A stretch of 64,000 bases of DNA from Phenylobacterium sp. (GTDB taxonomy: Bacteria; Pseudomonadota; Alphaproteobacteria; Caulobacterales; Caulobacteraceae): positions 1-64,000 of the forward strand of contig NZ_JAHBYD010000022.1 of assembly GCF_019636135.1 (NCBI RefSeq). Direction: 5' to 3'. The position numbers were made by a program, and so were the translations under genes. The notes under the pieces were generated by a model. The model made no database searches, had not been told where the DNA came from, and worked only from the letters and a program-made list of their open reading frames with translations. Shown here in pieces: positions 8,194-15,306 of this stretch; position 1 is the first letter of the stretch; each line of letters opens with the position of its first letter.

Positions 8194-9834
8194 GGAAGCG
8201 GGGTCGTAGACCGGAGCGTCGTCGGCCGGGAGGAAGGCGCGGCCGCGGATGGCGTCGGAGACCTTCTCGGCGATCATGATGGTGGGGGCGTTGGTGTTGC
8301 CGCCCACCAGGGTCGGCATGACCGAGGCGTCGACCACGCGCAGGCCCTGGAGGCCCTGGACGCGGCACTCTGCGTCGACCACCGCCATCGGGTCGCCCGC
8401 GACGCCCATGCGGCAGGTGCCGACGGGGTGGTAGATCGTCTCGGACGAGCGACGGATCCAGGCGTCGATGTCGGCGTCGGACTGCACCGCGGCGCCGGGC
8501 GAGAACTCTTCCTTGACGTAGGGCTTGAGGGCGGCCTGCTTCGCGACCTCGCGCATCATCTTGACGCCTTCGCGCAGCGCGCGGCGGTCCTCCTCGGCGG
8601 CGAGGTAGTTGGCGAAGATCGCCGGGTCGGCGGTGGGATCGGCGCTCCGCAGCCCGACGCGGCCGCGGCTCTCGGGCCGGAGCTGGCAGATGTGGAAGGT
8701 GAAGCCGTCCTTCTTCACCTGCACCTTGCCGTGGTCCTGCATGATGGCGAGGACCGTGTGGACCTGCAGGTCGGGGCGGTCCAGGTCGGGCCGCGAGCGC
8801 AGGAAGGCGCCCGATTCCAGCATGTTCTGGGCGCCCAGGCCCTTGCGCTGGAACAGGTATTCCAGGCCGATCGCCAGCGTCCTGAAGCCCTTGCGCAGGG
8901 AATAGATCGTGATCGGCTCGGGGCACTCCCACGACATGCAGACGTCGAGGTGGTCCTGCAGGTTCTCGCCCACGCCGGGCAGGTCGTGGACGACCTCTAT
9001 GCCGTGCTTGCGAAGCTCCTCGCCCGGGCCGATGCCCGAGAGCTGCAGGATGTGCGGCGACTGCACCGCGCCCGCCGACAGGATGACCTCGGCGTCGGCA
9101 TGGAAGGTCTGCGTCTGGCCCTTGTCGTCGAGGGCCTCGATGCCGGTCGCGCGGCCGTTCTCCACGATGATGCGGCTGGTGCGCAGCCCGGTTAGGCAGG
9201 TGAGGTTCGGCCGGTCCAGCGCGGGGTAGAGGTAGGCCCGCGCGGCGCTCCAGCGCTCGCCCTCGTGGATGGTGAGCTGGTAGGGGCCCCAGCCTTCCTG
9301 CTGGAAGCCGTTGAAGTCGCTGGTCCGCGGGTGGCCGGCCTCGGCGCCCGCCTCGATGGCGGCGCGGTAGATCGGGTTGGGCGACTTGGCCTTCGACACA
9401 TGCAGCGGCCCCTCGCCGCCGTGCCAGGCGTCGCCGCCGCCCTCCAGGCTCTCGGCCCGCTTGAAGTAGGGCAGCACGTCGGCATAGCCCCAGCCGCCCA
9501 GGCCCATCTGCCGCCACTGGTCGTAGTCGCGCGCGTGGCCGCGGATGTAGATCATGCCGTTGATCGACGACGAGCCGCCCCAGCCCTTGCCGCGCGGCCA
9601 CCACAGCCTGCGGCCGTCGAGGTTGGGCTCGGGCTCGGTCCAGAAGCCCCAGTTGAAGGCGCCCTGCTTGCTGATCAGGCCGCCCACGCCGGCCGGCATG
9701 GTGACCATCAGCGACTTGTCCTTGCCGCCCGCCTCCACGAGCAGGACGGTCTTGCCGCCGTCCTCCGAGAGCCGGTTCGCGAGCACGCAGCCGGCCGAAC
9801 CGGCGCCGATGATGATGTAGTCGAAGCGGGTCAT
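8185..9834 (-). CDS. GMC-family FAD oxidoreductase (choline dehydrogenase-like)
   Basis: The 549-residue protein has the N-terminal FAD-binding GAGSAG motif (residues 10-15), the GMC signature around GKGWGGSSSINGMIYIRG, and the C-terminal HPVGTCRMG/NTNAPTIMIAEK block with the conserved His and Asn of the active site. Family members oxidise primary alcohols or choline. The substrate here is not determinable. No betaine genes are nearby. The crotonase gene lies 148 bp upstream on the same strand. Confidence 0.92.
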   Translation of the reverse strand: MTRFDYIIIGAGSAGCVLANRLSEDGGKTVLLVEAGGKDKSLMVTMPAGVGGLISKQGAFNWGFWTEPEPNLDGRRLWWPRGKGWGGSSSINGMIYIRGHARDYDQWRQMGLGGWGYADVLPYFKRAESLEGGGDAWHGGEGPLHVSKAKSPNPIYRAAIEAGAEAGHPRTSDFNGFQQEGWGPYQLTIHEGERWSAARAYLYPALDRPNLTCLTGLRTSRIIVENGRATGIEALDDKGQTQTFHADAEVILSAGAVQSPHILQLSGIGPGEELRKHGIEVVHDLPGVGENLQDHLDVCMSWECPEPITIYSLRKGFRTLAIGLEYLFQRKGLGAQNMLESGAFLRSRPDLDRPDLQVHTVLAIMQDHGKVQVKKDGFTFHICQLRPESRGRVGLRSADPTADPAIFANYLAAEEDRRALREGVKMMREVAKQAALKPYVKEEFSPGAAVQSDADIDAWIRRSSETIYHPVGTCRMGVAGDPMAVVDAECRVQGLQGLRVVDASVMPTLVGGNTNAPTIMIAEKVSDAIRGRAFLPADDAPVYDPASLP

Positions 9835-9982
9835 TCGGGGTGCGCCTGGGCAGCGTTCGGTTGGGGCGCGACCCTCGCCCAGCCCGCGGGGTTCCGCAAG
9901 ATTGAACGCGGCGTCAACTTTGCGAGAAGGCCCGTGAGGTCCGGCAGCGGAAGGACAGCCGCCGCCGGATCAACCGCAGCAA

Positions 9983-10765
9983 TCAGCGCCCCTTCCAGTT
10001 GGGCGCCCGCTTCTGGGCGAAGGCGAGCGGGCCTTCCTTGAAGTCCTCGGAGGCGTAGAGGGCGGCGACGGCAGGGTACTTGTTCTGGCCCCTGAGCGCC
10101 GCTTCCAGGCTGGGCTCGTCCAGGCCCGCCAGCACCGCCTGCTTCGAGGCGCGGATCGACATCGGGCCCAGCTCGCAGATGCCGGCGGCGATCTCGCCCG
10201 CGCGGCGGAGCAGGTCCTGCGGCGCGGTCACCTCGTGGACGAAGCCCAGGTCCTTGCCCTCGGCGGCCGAGACGCGCCGCGCGGTGAGGATCATGCCCAT
10301 GGCCCGCTTGGTCCCGATGGCGCGCGGCAGGCGATGCAGGCCGCCGGCCAGGGCGGCCAGCCCCACCCGCGGCTCGGGCAGCGAGAACACCGCCGCCTCG
10401 GACGCCACGATGATGTCGCACGCGAGCGCGATCTCGAAGCCGCCGCCCATGGCCACGCCGTTCACGGCCGCGATAAGGGGCTTGGTCAGGTCGAAGCGCG
10501 CGGTGATGCCGGCGAAGCCCGACGGCGGCGACTTCATCTGGCCGCCGCCCGCCTGATACTTGAGGTCGTTGCCGGCCGAGAAGGCGCGGTCGCCGGCGCC
10601 CGTGACGATGCCGACCCACTGCTCCGGATCAGCGGCGAAGGCGTTCAGCGCGTCGTCCATCTCGAAGTGCGCCGGCGAGTGCATGGCGTTCATCACTTCG
10701 GGGCGGTTCAGCGTGATCGTCGTGACCGGCCCTGCGCGGTCGACCTTGATGAATTCGTAGGCCAT
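9983..10765 (-). CDS. Enoyl-CoA hydratase/isomerase (crotonase) family protein
   Basis: The 260-residue protein has the crotonase fold signatures: the first oxyanion-hole strand AFSAGNDLK and the second NGVAMGGGFEIALACD. The acidic residue in PEPRVGL corresponds to one catalytic Glu of hydratases. It should act on an acyl-CoA in fatty-acid or amino-acid breakdown. The start at MAYEFIKV is preferred because GGGAGAGGA precedes it. A start seven codons upstream is also open. The substrate is unknown. Confidence 0.92.
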   Translation of the reverse strand: MAYEFIKVDRAGPVTTITLNRPEVMNAMHSPAHFEMDDALNAFAADPEQWVGIVTGAGDRAFSAGNDLKYQAGGGQMKSPPSGFAGITARFDLTKPLIAAVNGVAMGGGFEIALACDIIVASEAAVFSLPEPRVGLAALAGGLHRLPRAIGTKRAMGMILTARRVSAAEGKDLGFVHEVTAPQDLLRRAGEIAAGICELGPMSIRASKQAVLAGLDEPSLEAALRGQNKYPAVAALYASEDFKEGPLAFAQKRAPNWKGR

Positions 10766-10786
10766 GGCGTCCTCTCCCTCATTCAT

Positions 10787-10922
10787 CCCTCCTCTTCAGG
10801 GGAGGGACAGGCCGCGAAGCGGCCAGGGTGGGGCTTACCGACTGGACCCAGCGTCACGCCAAGTCCTGTTTCCCCACCCGTCCGAGGCTTCGCCTCGTCC
10901 ACCCTCCCCTAAAGAGGAGGAG
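10787..10922. repeat. GGGAGGGACAGGCCGC-type inverted repeat, copy 2
   Basis: This is related to the element at 8050: CAGGGGAGGGACAGGCCGC and CGGCCAGGGTGGGG on the left, CCCCACCCGTCCGAGGC and CCACCCTCCCCT on the right. It lies upstream of the crotonase gene and directly before the carbonic-anhydrase remnant. Confidence 0.75.
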
Positions 10923-10926
10923 TGAT

Positions 10927-10976
10927 TCAAGCGATCTGGCCGGGCTCGCGCCGATAGCGCTTCCAGTTCTCGACGT
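10927..10976 (-). pseudogene. 3' remnant of gamma-carbonic anhydrase gene
   Basis: On the minus strand this encodes [15 protein letters not shown] followed by a stop. The first ten residues equal the C-terminal part of the intact gamma-carbonic anhydrase ([15 protein letters not shown]) at 11596. DNA of 10945-10976 matches 11614-11645 at 30 of 32 positions. The parDE module lies exactly between the two copies, so this looks like the displaced original gene end. Confidence 0.7.
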
Positions 10977-10996
10977 CGCAGCCTCCGTGCGGTAGT

Positions 10997-11013
10997 GATT
11001 ACAGACGATTACA
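10997..11013 (+). promoter_or_regulatory. GATTACA direct repeat, candidate parDE operator
   Basis: GATTACA occurs twice with a 10-bp period (10997-11003 and 11007-11013), one helical turn apart, just before the antitoxin start. Ribbon-helix-helix antitoxins usually bind such repeated half-sites and repress their own operon. The role is inferred from position. Confidence 0.45.
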
Positions 11014-11025
11014 AGAGACTACGCC

Positions 11026-11274
11026 ATGCCCGCCCGTCCGACCGCGCCGATCACGATCCGCACGTCCATGACCGAGGAGATCGACGCGCTGGCCGCCGCC
11101 ATGGACCGCTCGCGCAACTACATCATCAATCGGGCCATAGAGCAGTACCTTGAGGCTAACGCCTGGCAGGTCGAGCGCATCCGGGAGGGCCTCGCGGCCG
11201 CGCGAGACGGGCGCGTGACGCCGGCGGACGAGGTCTTCGACGCCATCGCCGCCAAGCACGGCTGGCCGCGTTGA
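11026..11274 (+). CDS. parD: Ribbon-helix-helix antitoxin, ParD/CopG type
   Basis: The 82-residue protein starts with the RHH DNA-binding strand PITIRTSMTEEIDALA, followed by RSRNYIINRAIEQYL. The C-terminal tail (EGLAAARDGRVTPADEVFDAIA) is the kind that wraps around a ParE toxin. It should neutralise the downstream toxin and autorepress the operon. Its stop overlaps the TTG start of the toxin by four nt. The module sits between a duplicated carbonic-anhydrase gene end, a sign of acquisition. Confidence 0.85.
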   Translation: MPARPTAPITIRTSMTEEIDALAAAMDRSRNYIINRAIEQYLEANAWQVERIREGLAAARDGRVTPADEVFDAIAAKHGWPR

Positions 11275-11585
11275 AACGGGTCGTCTTCGCGGAGCCCGCT
11301 GCGCGCGACCTCGAAGACATCATCGACCACATCGCTCTCGACAACCCCGTCGCAGCCGAGCGGGTCTATCGCGCCATCGTCGAAGCCAGCCGCCGGCTCG
11401 CGCGGTTCCCCGACCTCGGCCGGCCCGGCCGGTTCTCCGGCATGCGCGAGCTCAGCGTCACGCGCCTGCCCTATCTGATCGCCTACGAAGCCGATCGCCG
11501 GACCGTCACCATCCTCGCCGTCTTTCACACGTCGCGCGATCTGGCCCGGGCGCTCGCCGAGCGCCGGAGCGGCGCCGGATCGTGA
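11271..11585 (+). CDS. parE: ParE/RelE-superfamily toxin
   Basis: The 104-residue protein has the ParE fold signature: FAEPAARDLEDIIDHIALDNPVAA at the N-terminus, then RFPDLGRPGR, and a final strand with YLIAYEADRRTVTILAVFHTSRD. ParE toxins poison DNA gyrase. Some relatives are RNA-targeting, so the target is inferred. The TTG start overlaps the antitoxin stop and implies coupled, lower translation of the toxin. It is convergent with the carbonic anhydrase gene, 10 bp away. Confidence 0.87.
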   Translation: MKRVVFAEPAARDLEDIIDHIALDNPVAAERVYRAIVEASRRLARFPDLGRPGRFSGMRELSVTRLPYLIAYEADRRTVTILAVFHTSRDLARALAERRSGAGS

Positions 11586-11595
11586 GCCATGCGGA

Positions 11596-12126
11596 TCAAC
11601 CGGCCGCCCCAAGCTCCCGCCGGTAGCGCTTCCAGTTCTCGACGTAGTGGGCCGAGCCGAGGGCCACGCGGGCGGCCTGTTCGGGGGAGAGCTCGCGGAT
11701 CACCTTGCCGGGCGCGCCCATGACCAGCGAGTTGTCCGGTATCTCCTTGCCTTCGGTGATCAGGCAGTTGGCGCCGATCAGGCAGTTCTTCCCGATCTTG
11801 GCCCCGTTCAGCACGATCGAGCCGATGCCGATCAGCGAGCCGTCGCCGATCTCGCAGCCGTGCAGCATCACCATGTGGCCGACGGTGACGTTGGCGCCGA
11901 TGGTCAGCGGCGAGCCGGTGTCGGTGTGGCAGACGCTGCCGTCTTGGATGTTCGAGCCTTCGCCCACGACGATCGGGTCGTTGTCGCCGCGAAGCGTGGC
12001 GCCCCACCATACCGACGCGTTCTTCTTCAGAATCACGCGGCCCATAACCGCAGCCGTCGGCGCAATCCAGTATTCGTCATCATTCGGTAGCTCAGGTGTC
12101 ACATTGCCTAAGTTGTAGACGGCCAA
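11596..12126 (-). CDS. Gamma-carbonic anhydrase-family protein
   Basis: The 176-residue product is a left-handed beta-helix of hexapeptide repeats (for example [20 protein letters not shown]). Conserved zinc-ligand histidines are visible in VCHTD and [11 protein letters not shown], as in gamma-class anhydrases and YrdA/PaaY-like proteins. Enzymatic activity is not proven by this alone. The last few residues (LGAAG) differ from those in the remnant at 10927 (PGQIA), consistent with the gene end having been rebuilt when the parDE module inserted. Confidence 0.9.
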   Translation of the reverse strand: MAVYNLGNVTPELPNDDEYWIAPTAAVMGRVILKKNASVWWGATLRGDNDPIVVGEGSNIQDGSVCHTDTGSPLTIGANVTVGHMVMLHGCEIGDGSLIGIGSIVLNGAKIGKNCLIGANCLITEGKEIPDNSLVMGAPGKVIRELSPEQAARVALGSAHYVENWKRYRRELGAAG

Positions 12127-12439
12127 TTCCCAACCCCTCTTCTTCCCGCCAAGCCCCCTTTAACGACTCGTAAAGGACGCTACCCTCATTCTAGTCGGGC
12201 GATTCGAGAGGGTGAAAGCCTTCCCGAAAGCCGCCGCGGGGGTTTCGCCTCCGTGTCTCGCGCTGGACGGGGTGGATGGCGCCGAGCTTGTTGCTCCACC
12301 GGGTCGTTTCACCCGGAACCGCAGACGAAACCGGGCCTCCGGGCGCGGCGCGCGGACTCCGCCACCACCGTTCTCTCCCACCATGTGAAGGGCGCTCCCA
12401 CGCGGGACGCCCTTTTTTCTTGCCCCCTGAGGAGGCCTT
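12127..12439 (+). other. Non-coding leader or small RNA region ahead of the PhoH-like gene
   Basis: These 313 bases contain no convincing ORF on either strand. Several GC-rich inverted segments are present (for example CACCGGGTCGTTTCACCCGG around 12297), and a clear intrinsic terminator stands 20 bp before the PhoH-like start. That arrangement suits a short independent RNA or an attenuated leader transcript. I could not match it to tmRNA, RNase P RNA, SRP RNA or 6S RNA. Confidence 0.35.
12388..12418 (+). terminator. Intrinsic terminator upstream of the PhoH-like gene
   Basis: AAGGGCG pairs with CGCCCTT and an inner TCCC/GGGA stem closes an ACGC loop. A run of six T follows (12413-12418). It acts on plus-strand transcripts and ends before the ribosome site GAGGAGG of the next gene, so it is either the end of a small RNA or an attenuator. 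Confidence 0.8.
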
Positions 12440-13204
12440 ATGAGCAAGCGGGCTCTGAAGCGACAAGTGCGCGAAGGCGCGTTCGACGCCGGTCAATTCC
12501 AGGGAGACGACAAGATCCGCCGGCTGCCGGTGGACCGGGGCTGGTCGCCCCTGCAGCACCACAACGACGACCGCGAGCAGGGCTACCTCAAGACCATCAA
12601 GGCCAAGTCCGAGGGCCAGCAGCAGCTCCTGAACGCCATCGACGCCAAGAGCCTGGTCCTGGCGCTGGGGCCGGCCGGCACCGGCAAGACCTATCTGGCC
12701 ATCGCCAAGGCCGTGGAGGCGCTGGAGAGCGGTCGGGTCGGGCGGATCGTGCTGTCGCGCCCGGCGGTCGAGGCCGGCGAGTCGATCGGCTTCCTCCCCG
12801 GCGACGCCGAGGACAAGCTCGCCCCCTACCTGCGGCCGCTCTACGACGCCCTGTCGGACCGGCTGTCGATGAAGCGGGTGCGCGCCCTCATGGCCGAGGG
12901 CGCGATCGAGATCGCGCCCGTGGGCTTCATGCGCGGCCGTACGCTCAACAACGCCTTCGTGGTGATCGACGAGGCGCAGAACTGCACCTACACCCAGATC
13001 AAGATGCTGCTGACGCGCCTCGGCTGGCATTCGACGATGGTGGTGACGGGCGACCCCGACCAGTCCGACCTGCTGCCCGAGTTCTCGGGCCTGGGGCCGG
13101 TGGCGACGAAGCTGGAAGAGGTGAGCAACATCGCCGTCGTCCGCCTGGCCGACCGCGACATCGTCCGCCACCCGCTGGTGGCCGAGATGCTGGGCGTCCT
13201 GTAG
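12440..13204 (+). CDS. PhoH-like ATPase
   Basis: The 254-residue protein has the PhoH domain over most of its length: Walker A GPAGTGKT (around residues 78-85), the SRPAVEAGE and GFLPGD motifs, GFMRGRTLNNAF, and Walker B VVIDEAQN, followed by TGDPDQ. PhoH proteins are RNA-binding ATPases linked to RNA processing and stress. The basic N-terminal 60 residues are specific to this branch. A strong GAGGAGG site precedes the ATG. An intrinsic terminator stands in front and another follows the gene. Confidence 0.92.
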   Translation: MSKRALKRQVREGAFDAGQFQGDDKIRRLPVDRGWSPLQHHNDDREQGYLKTIKAKSEGQQQLLNAIDAKSLVLALGPAGTGKTYLAIAKAVEALESGRVGRIVLSRPAVEAGESIGFLPGDAEDKLAPYLRPLYDALSDRLSMKRVRALMAEGAIEIAPVGFMRGRTLNNAFVVIDEAQNCTYTQIKMLLTRLGWHSTMVVTGDPDQSDLLPEFSGLGPVATKLEEVSNIAVVRLADRDIVRHPLVAEMLGVL

Positions 13205-13230
13205 CACCCCGGGACGTACGGCAAGTGGGG

Positions 13231-13261
13231 AGAGGGCTCGCTCCGGCGGGCCCTTTTCTTT
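13231..13261 (+). terminator. Intrinsic terminator after the PhoH-like gene
   Basis: GGGCTCGC pairs with GCGGGCCC (one T-G wobble) around a TCCG tetraloop, followed by TTTTCTTT. It lies 30 bp after the stop codon and separates the gene from the marR promoter. Confidence 0.85.
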
Positions 13262-13272
13262 TGCCGGACCGC

Positions 13273-13321
13273 TTGAACCGGCCGTGCGACGCATGTAGAT
13301 AGTTCGACAACCTAACTATCT
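13273..13321 (+). promoter_or_regulatory. marR-MFS promoter with overlapping palindromic operator
   Basis: A -35 TTGAAC (13273-13278), 17-bp spacer and -10 TAGATA (13296-13301) are directly readable. The palindrome AGATAGTT-N9-AACTATCT (13297-13304 and 13314-13321) overlaps the -10 and the expected start site. A MarR dimer bound there would block RNA polymerase, so autorepression of the two-gene operon is likely. Confidence 0.8.
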
Positions 13322-13330
13322 GCCGAGTCC

Positions 13331-13771
13331 ATGCCCCAGGCCGTAGACGACACCGACATCGCCGCCCTCGCCGAGGCCCTGCGCCCGGCGATCCTGAAGG
13401 TGTCGCGGCGCCTGAGGCAGGAGGCGCAGAAGGTCGGGCTGTCGATCCAGGACGCCACGCTGCTGGCGTACATCCGCAAGAACCCCGGCGTCGGCGTGAG
13501 CGCGCTGGCCGAGGCCGAGGGCACGGCGAAGCCGACCATGAGCGCCCACGTCAAGCGCCTGGAGGCCGAGGGCCTGGTCGCCCGGAGCGACAACGCGGAC
13601 GACGGCCGCCGGTCCGGCCTCAGCATCACTGCGGCGGGCGCCCGCAAGCTGGAGGCGCTGCGCCGCGGGCGCAACGACTGGCTCGTCGGCCGGCTGTCGC
13701 GCCTCGGCGAGGACGAGCGCGCCCTGCTGGCGGCGGCGGCCCCGGCCCTCTTCCGGCTGGTCGAGCCATGA
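13331..13771 (+). CDS. MarR-family transcriptional regulator
   Basis: The 146-residue protein has the MarR winged helix: GVGVSALAEAEGTAKPTMSAHVKRLEAEGLV as recognition part and SDNADDGRRSGLSITAAG as wing. It overlaps the downstream MFS exporter gene by four nt (ATGA), so it most likely represses that exporter and itself through the palindrome in its promoter. A small-molecule substrate of the pump would be the natural inducer. Confidence 0.92.
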   Translation: MPQAVDDTDIAALAEALRPAILKVSRRLRQEAQKVGLSIQDATLLAYIRKNPGVGVSALAEAEGTAKPTMSAHVKRLEAEGLVARSDNADDGRRSGLSITAAGARKLEALRRGRNDWLVGRLSRLGEDERALLAAAAPALFRLVEP

Positions 13772-15252
13772 CCCCCAGCGACGAGACCCTCGACACCGCC
13801 CCGCCGCCCGAGGCCGCCGCGCCCCATGCGGCGGCGGAGGCGGTGAGGCAGGCCGAGTTCAAGCGCGGCTGGCTAGTGCCCGCCATCATCGGCTCGGCGC
13901 TGCTGATGCAGACGCTGAACGCCACGGTGATCACCAATGCGCTGCCGGCCATGGCGCACAGCTTCCACGTGGAGCCCGTCAGGCTCAGCGTGGCGATCAC
14001 CACCTACATGCTCTCGGCGGCGATCTTCCTGCCGCTGTCGGGCTGGCTCGCCGACCGTTTCGGCGCCCGGCGGGTCTTCATGTGCTCGATCGTGCTCTAC
14101 GCCCTGGGCTCGGCCGCCTGCGGGCTCGCGGGCTCGCTCTGGCAACTGGTCGCCGCGCGCTTCGTCCAGGGCGCCGCGGGGGCCACGCTGATGCCCGTCG
14201 GCCGGCTCGTGCTCCTGCGCACCACGCCCAAGAGCGAGCTGGTGGGGGCGCTCTCGGTGGTGACCATGCCGGCGCTGCTGGGGCCCGTGGTCGGGCCGGT
14301 CATCGGCGGGGCGATCGTGACGTTCGCCGACTGGCGCTGGATCTTCTTCATGAACCTGCCGATCGCCCTGCTCGGCCTGTTCCTCGTCTACCGGCACGTC
14401 CCCGAGGTGCGCGAGCAGGACGCGCCCAAGGTCGACATCCTGGGCATGGTCCTGACCGGCCTGGGGCTCGCCGCCCTCATCGTCGGCTTCGAGAGCCTGG
14501 GCCGCGACTCGCTGAGCCCGCTCGCGGTCGCCGGCCTGTTCGGCGCGGGGCTCGCCATGCTGGGCGTCTATGGCTGGCACGCGAACCATACGCCGCACGC
14601 GGTGGTGAACCTGACGATCTTCAGGCATCGCACCTTCTCGGCCTCGGTGATCGGCGGGGCCTGGATGCGCATCGCCATGGGCGCGAACCCCTTCCTGCTG
14701 GCGATGCTGCTCCAGGTGGCGTTCGGCCTCTCGGCCTTCGCGGCGGGCCTGATGACCTTCATCTCGGCGGTCGGCGCGCTGGTGATGAAGACCGCCGCGC
14801 CGCCGATCCTGCGCGCCTTCGGCTTCCGCACCACGCTGCTGGTCAACGCCGTGATCGTGGGCGTGAGCTTCATCGCCTATTCGTTCTTCCGCCCCTCGTG
14901 GCCGCACTGGGCGATCATGGTGGTGCTGGGCGTCGGCGGCTTCTTCCGCTCGCTGCAGTTCACGGCGCTGAACGGCATGGCCTACGCCGACATCGACCAG
15001 GACCAGATGAGCCGCGCGGCCACGACCTCGTCGATGGTGCAGCAACTGGTGCAGTCCATCGGCATCGGCCTCTCGGCCAGCCTGCTGCATTTCCTGATGA
15101 CCCTGCACGGGGCGACGAAGCTGACGCCCGAGATCGTCGCGCCGGCCTTCATCGTCGTCGGGCCGGTGACCATGATCTCGATGTGGTGGTTCTTCCGCCT
15201 GCCGGCGGACGCAGGCGACGAGATGAACGGGCGCACGCGCGCCTTGGAATAG
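13768..15252 (+). CDS. MFS drug-efflux transporter, DHA2 (14-TM) type
   Basis: The 494-residue protein has about 14 membrane segments, the motif A loop GWLADRFGARR after TM2, and the motif C region GPVVGPVIGG in TM5 that marks drug/proton antiporters. It should export toxic small molecules across the inner membrane. No membrane-fusion partner is adjacent, so it may act alone. Co-transcription with the MarR gene suggests induction by its substrate. Confidence 0.92.
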   Translation: MTPSDETLDTAPPPEAAAPHAAAEAVRQAEFKRGWLVPAIIGSALLMQTLNATVITNALPAMAHSFHVEPVRLSVAITTYMLSAAIFLPLSGWLADRFGARRVFMCSIVLYALGSAACGLAGSLWQLVAARFVQGAAGATLMPVGRLVLLRTTPKSELVGALSVVTMPALLGPVVGPVIGGAIVTFADWRWIFFMNLPIALLGLFLVYRHVPEVREQDAPKVDILGMVLTGLGLAALIVGFESLGRDSLSPLAVAGLFGAGLAMLGVYGWHANHTPHAVVNLTIFRHRTFSASVIGGAWMRIAMGANPFLLAMLLQVAFGLSAFAAGLMTFISAVGALVMKTAAPPILRAFGFRTTLLVNAVIVGVSFIAYSFFRPSWPHWAIMVVLGVGGFFRSLQFTALNGMAYADIDQDQMSRAATTSSMVQQLVQSIGIGLSASLLHFLMTLHGATKLTPEIVAPAFIVVGPVTMISMWWFFRLPADAGDEMNGRTRALE

Positions 15253-15306
15253 CCTTGCCAATCTTCTATGACGCGCGCTTCTTTTTCTCCGGAAGCCTGC
15301 CGAACC

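Noticed and set aside
12160..12447. 95-codon minus-strand ORF ahead of the PhoH-like gene
   Set aside because: No ribosome site, no recognisable domain, and it crosses a plus-strand terminator.
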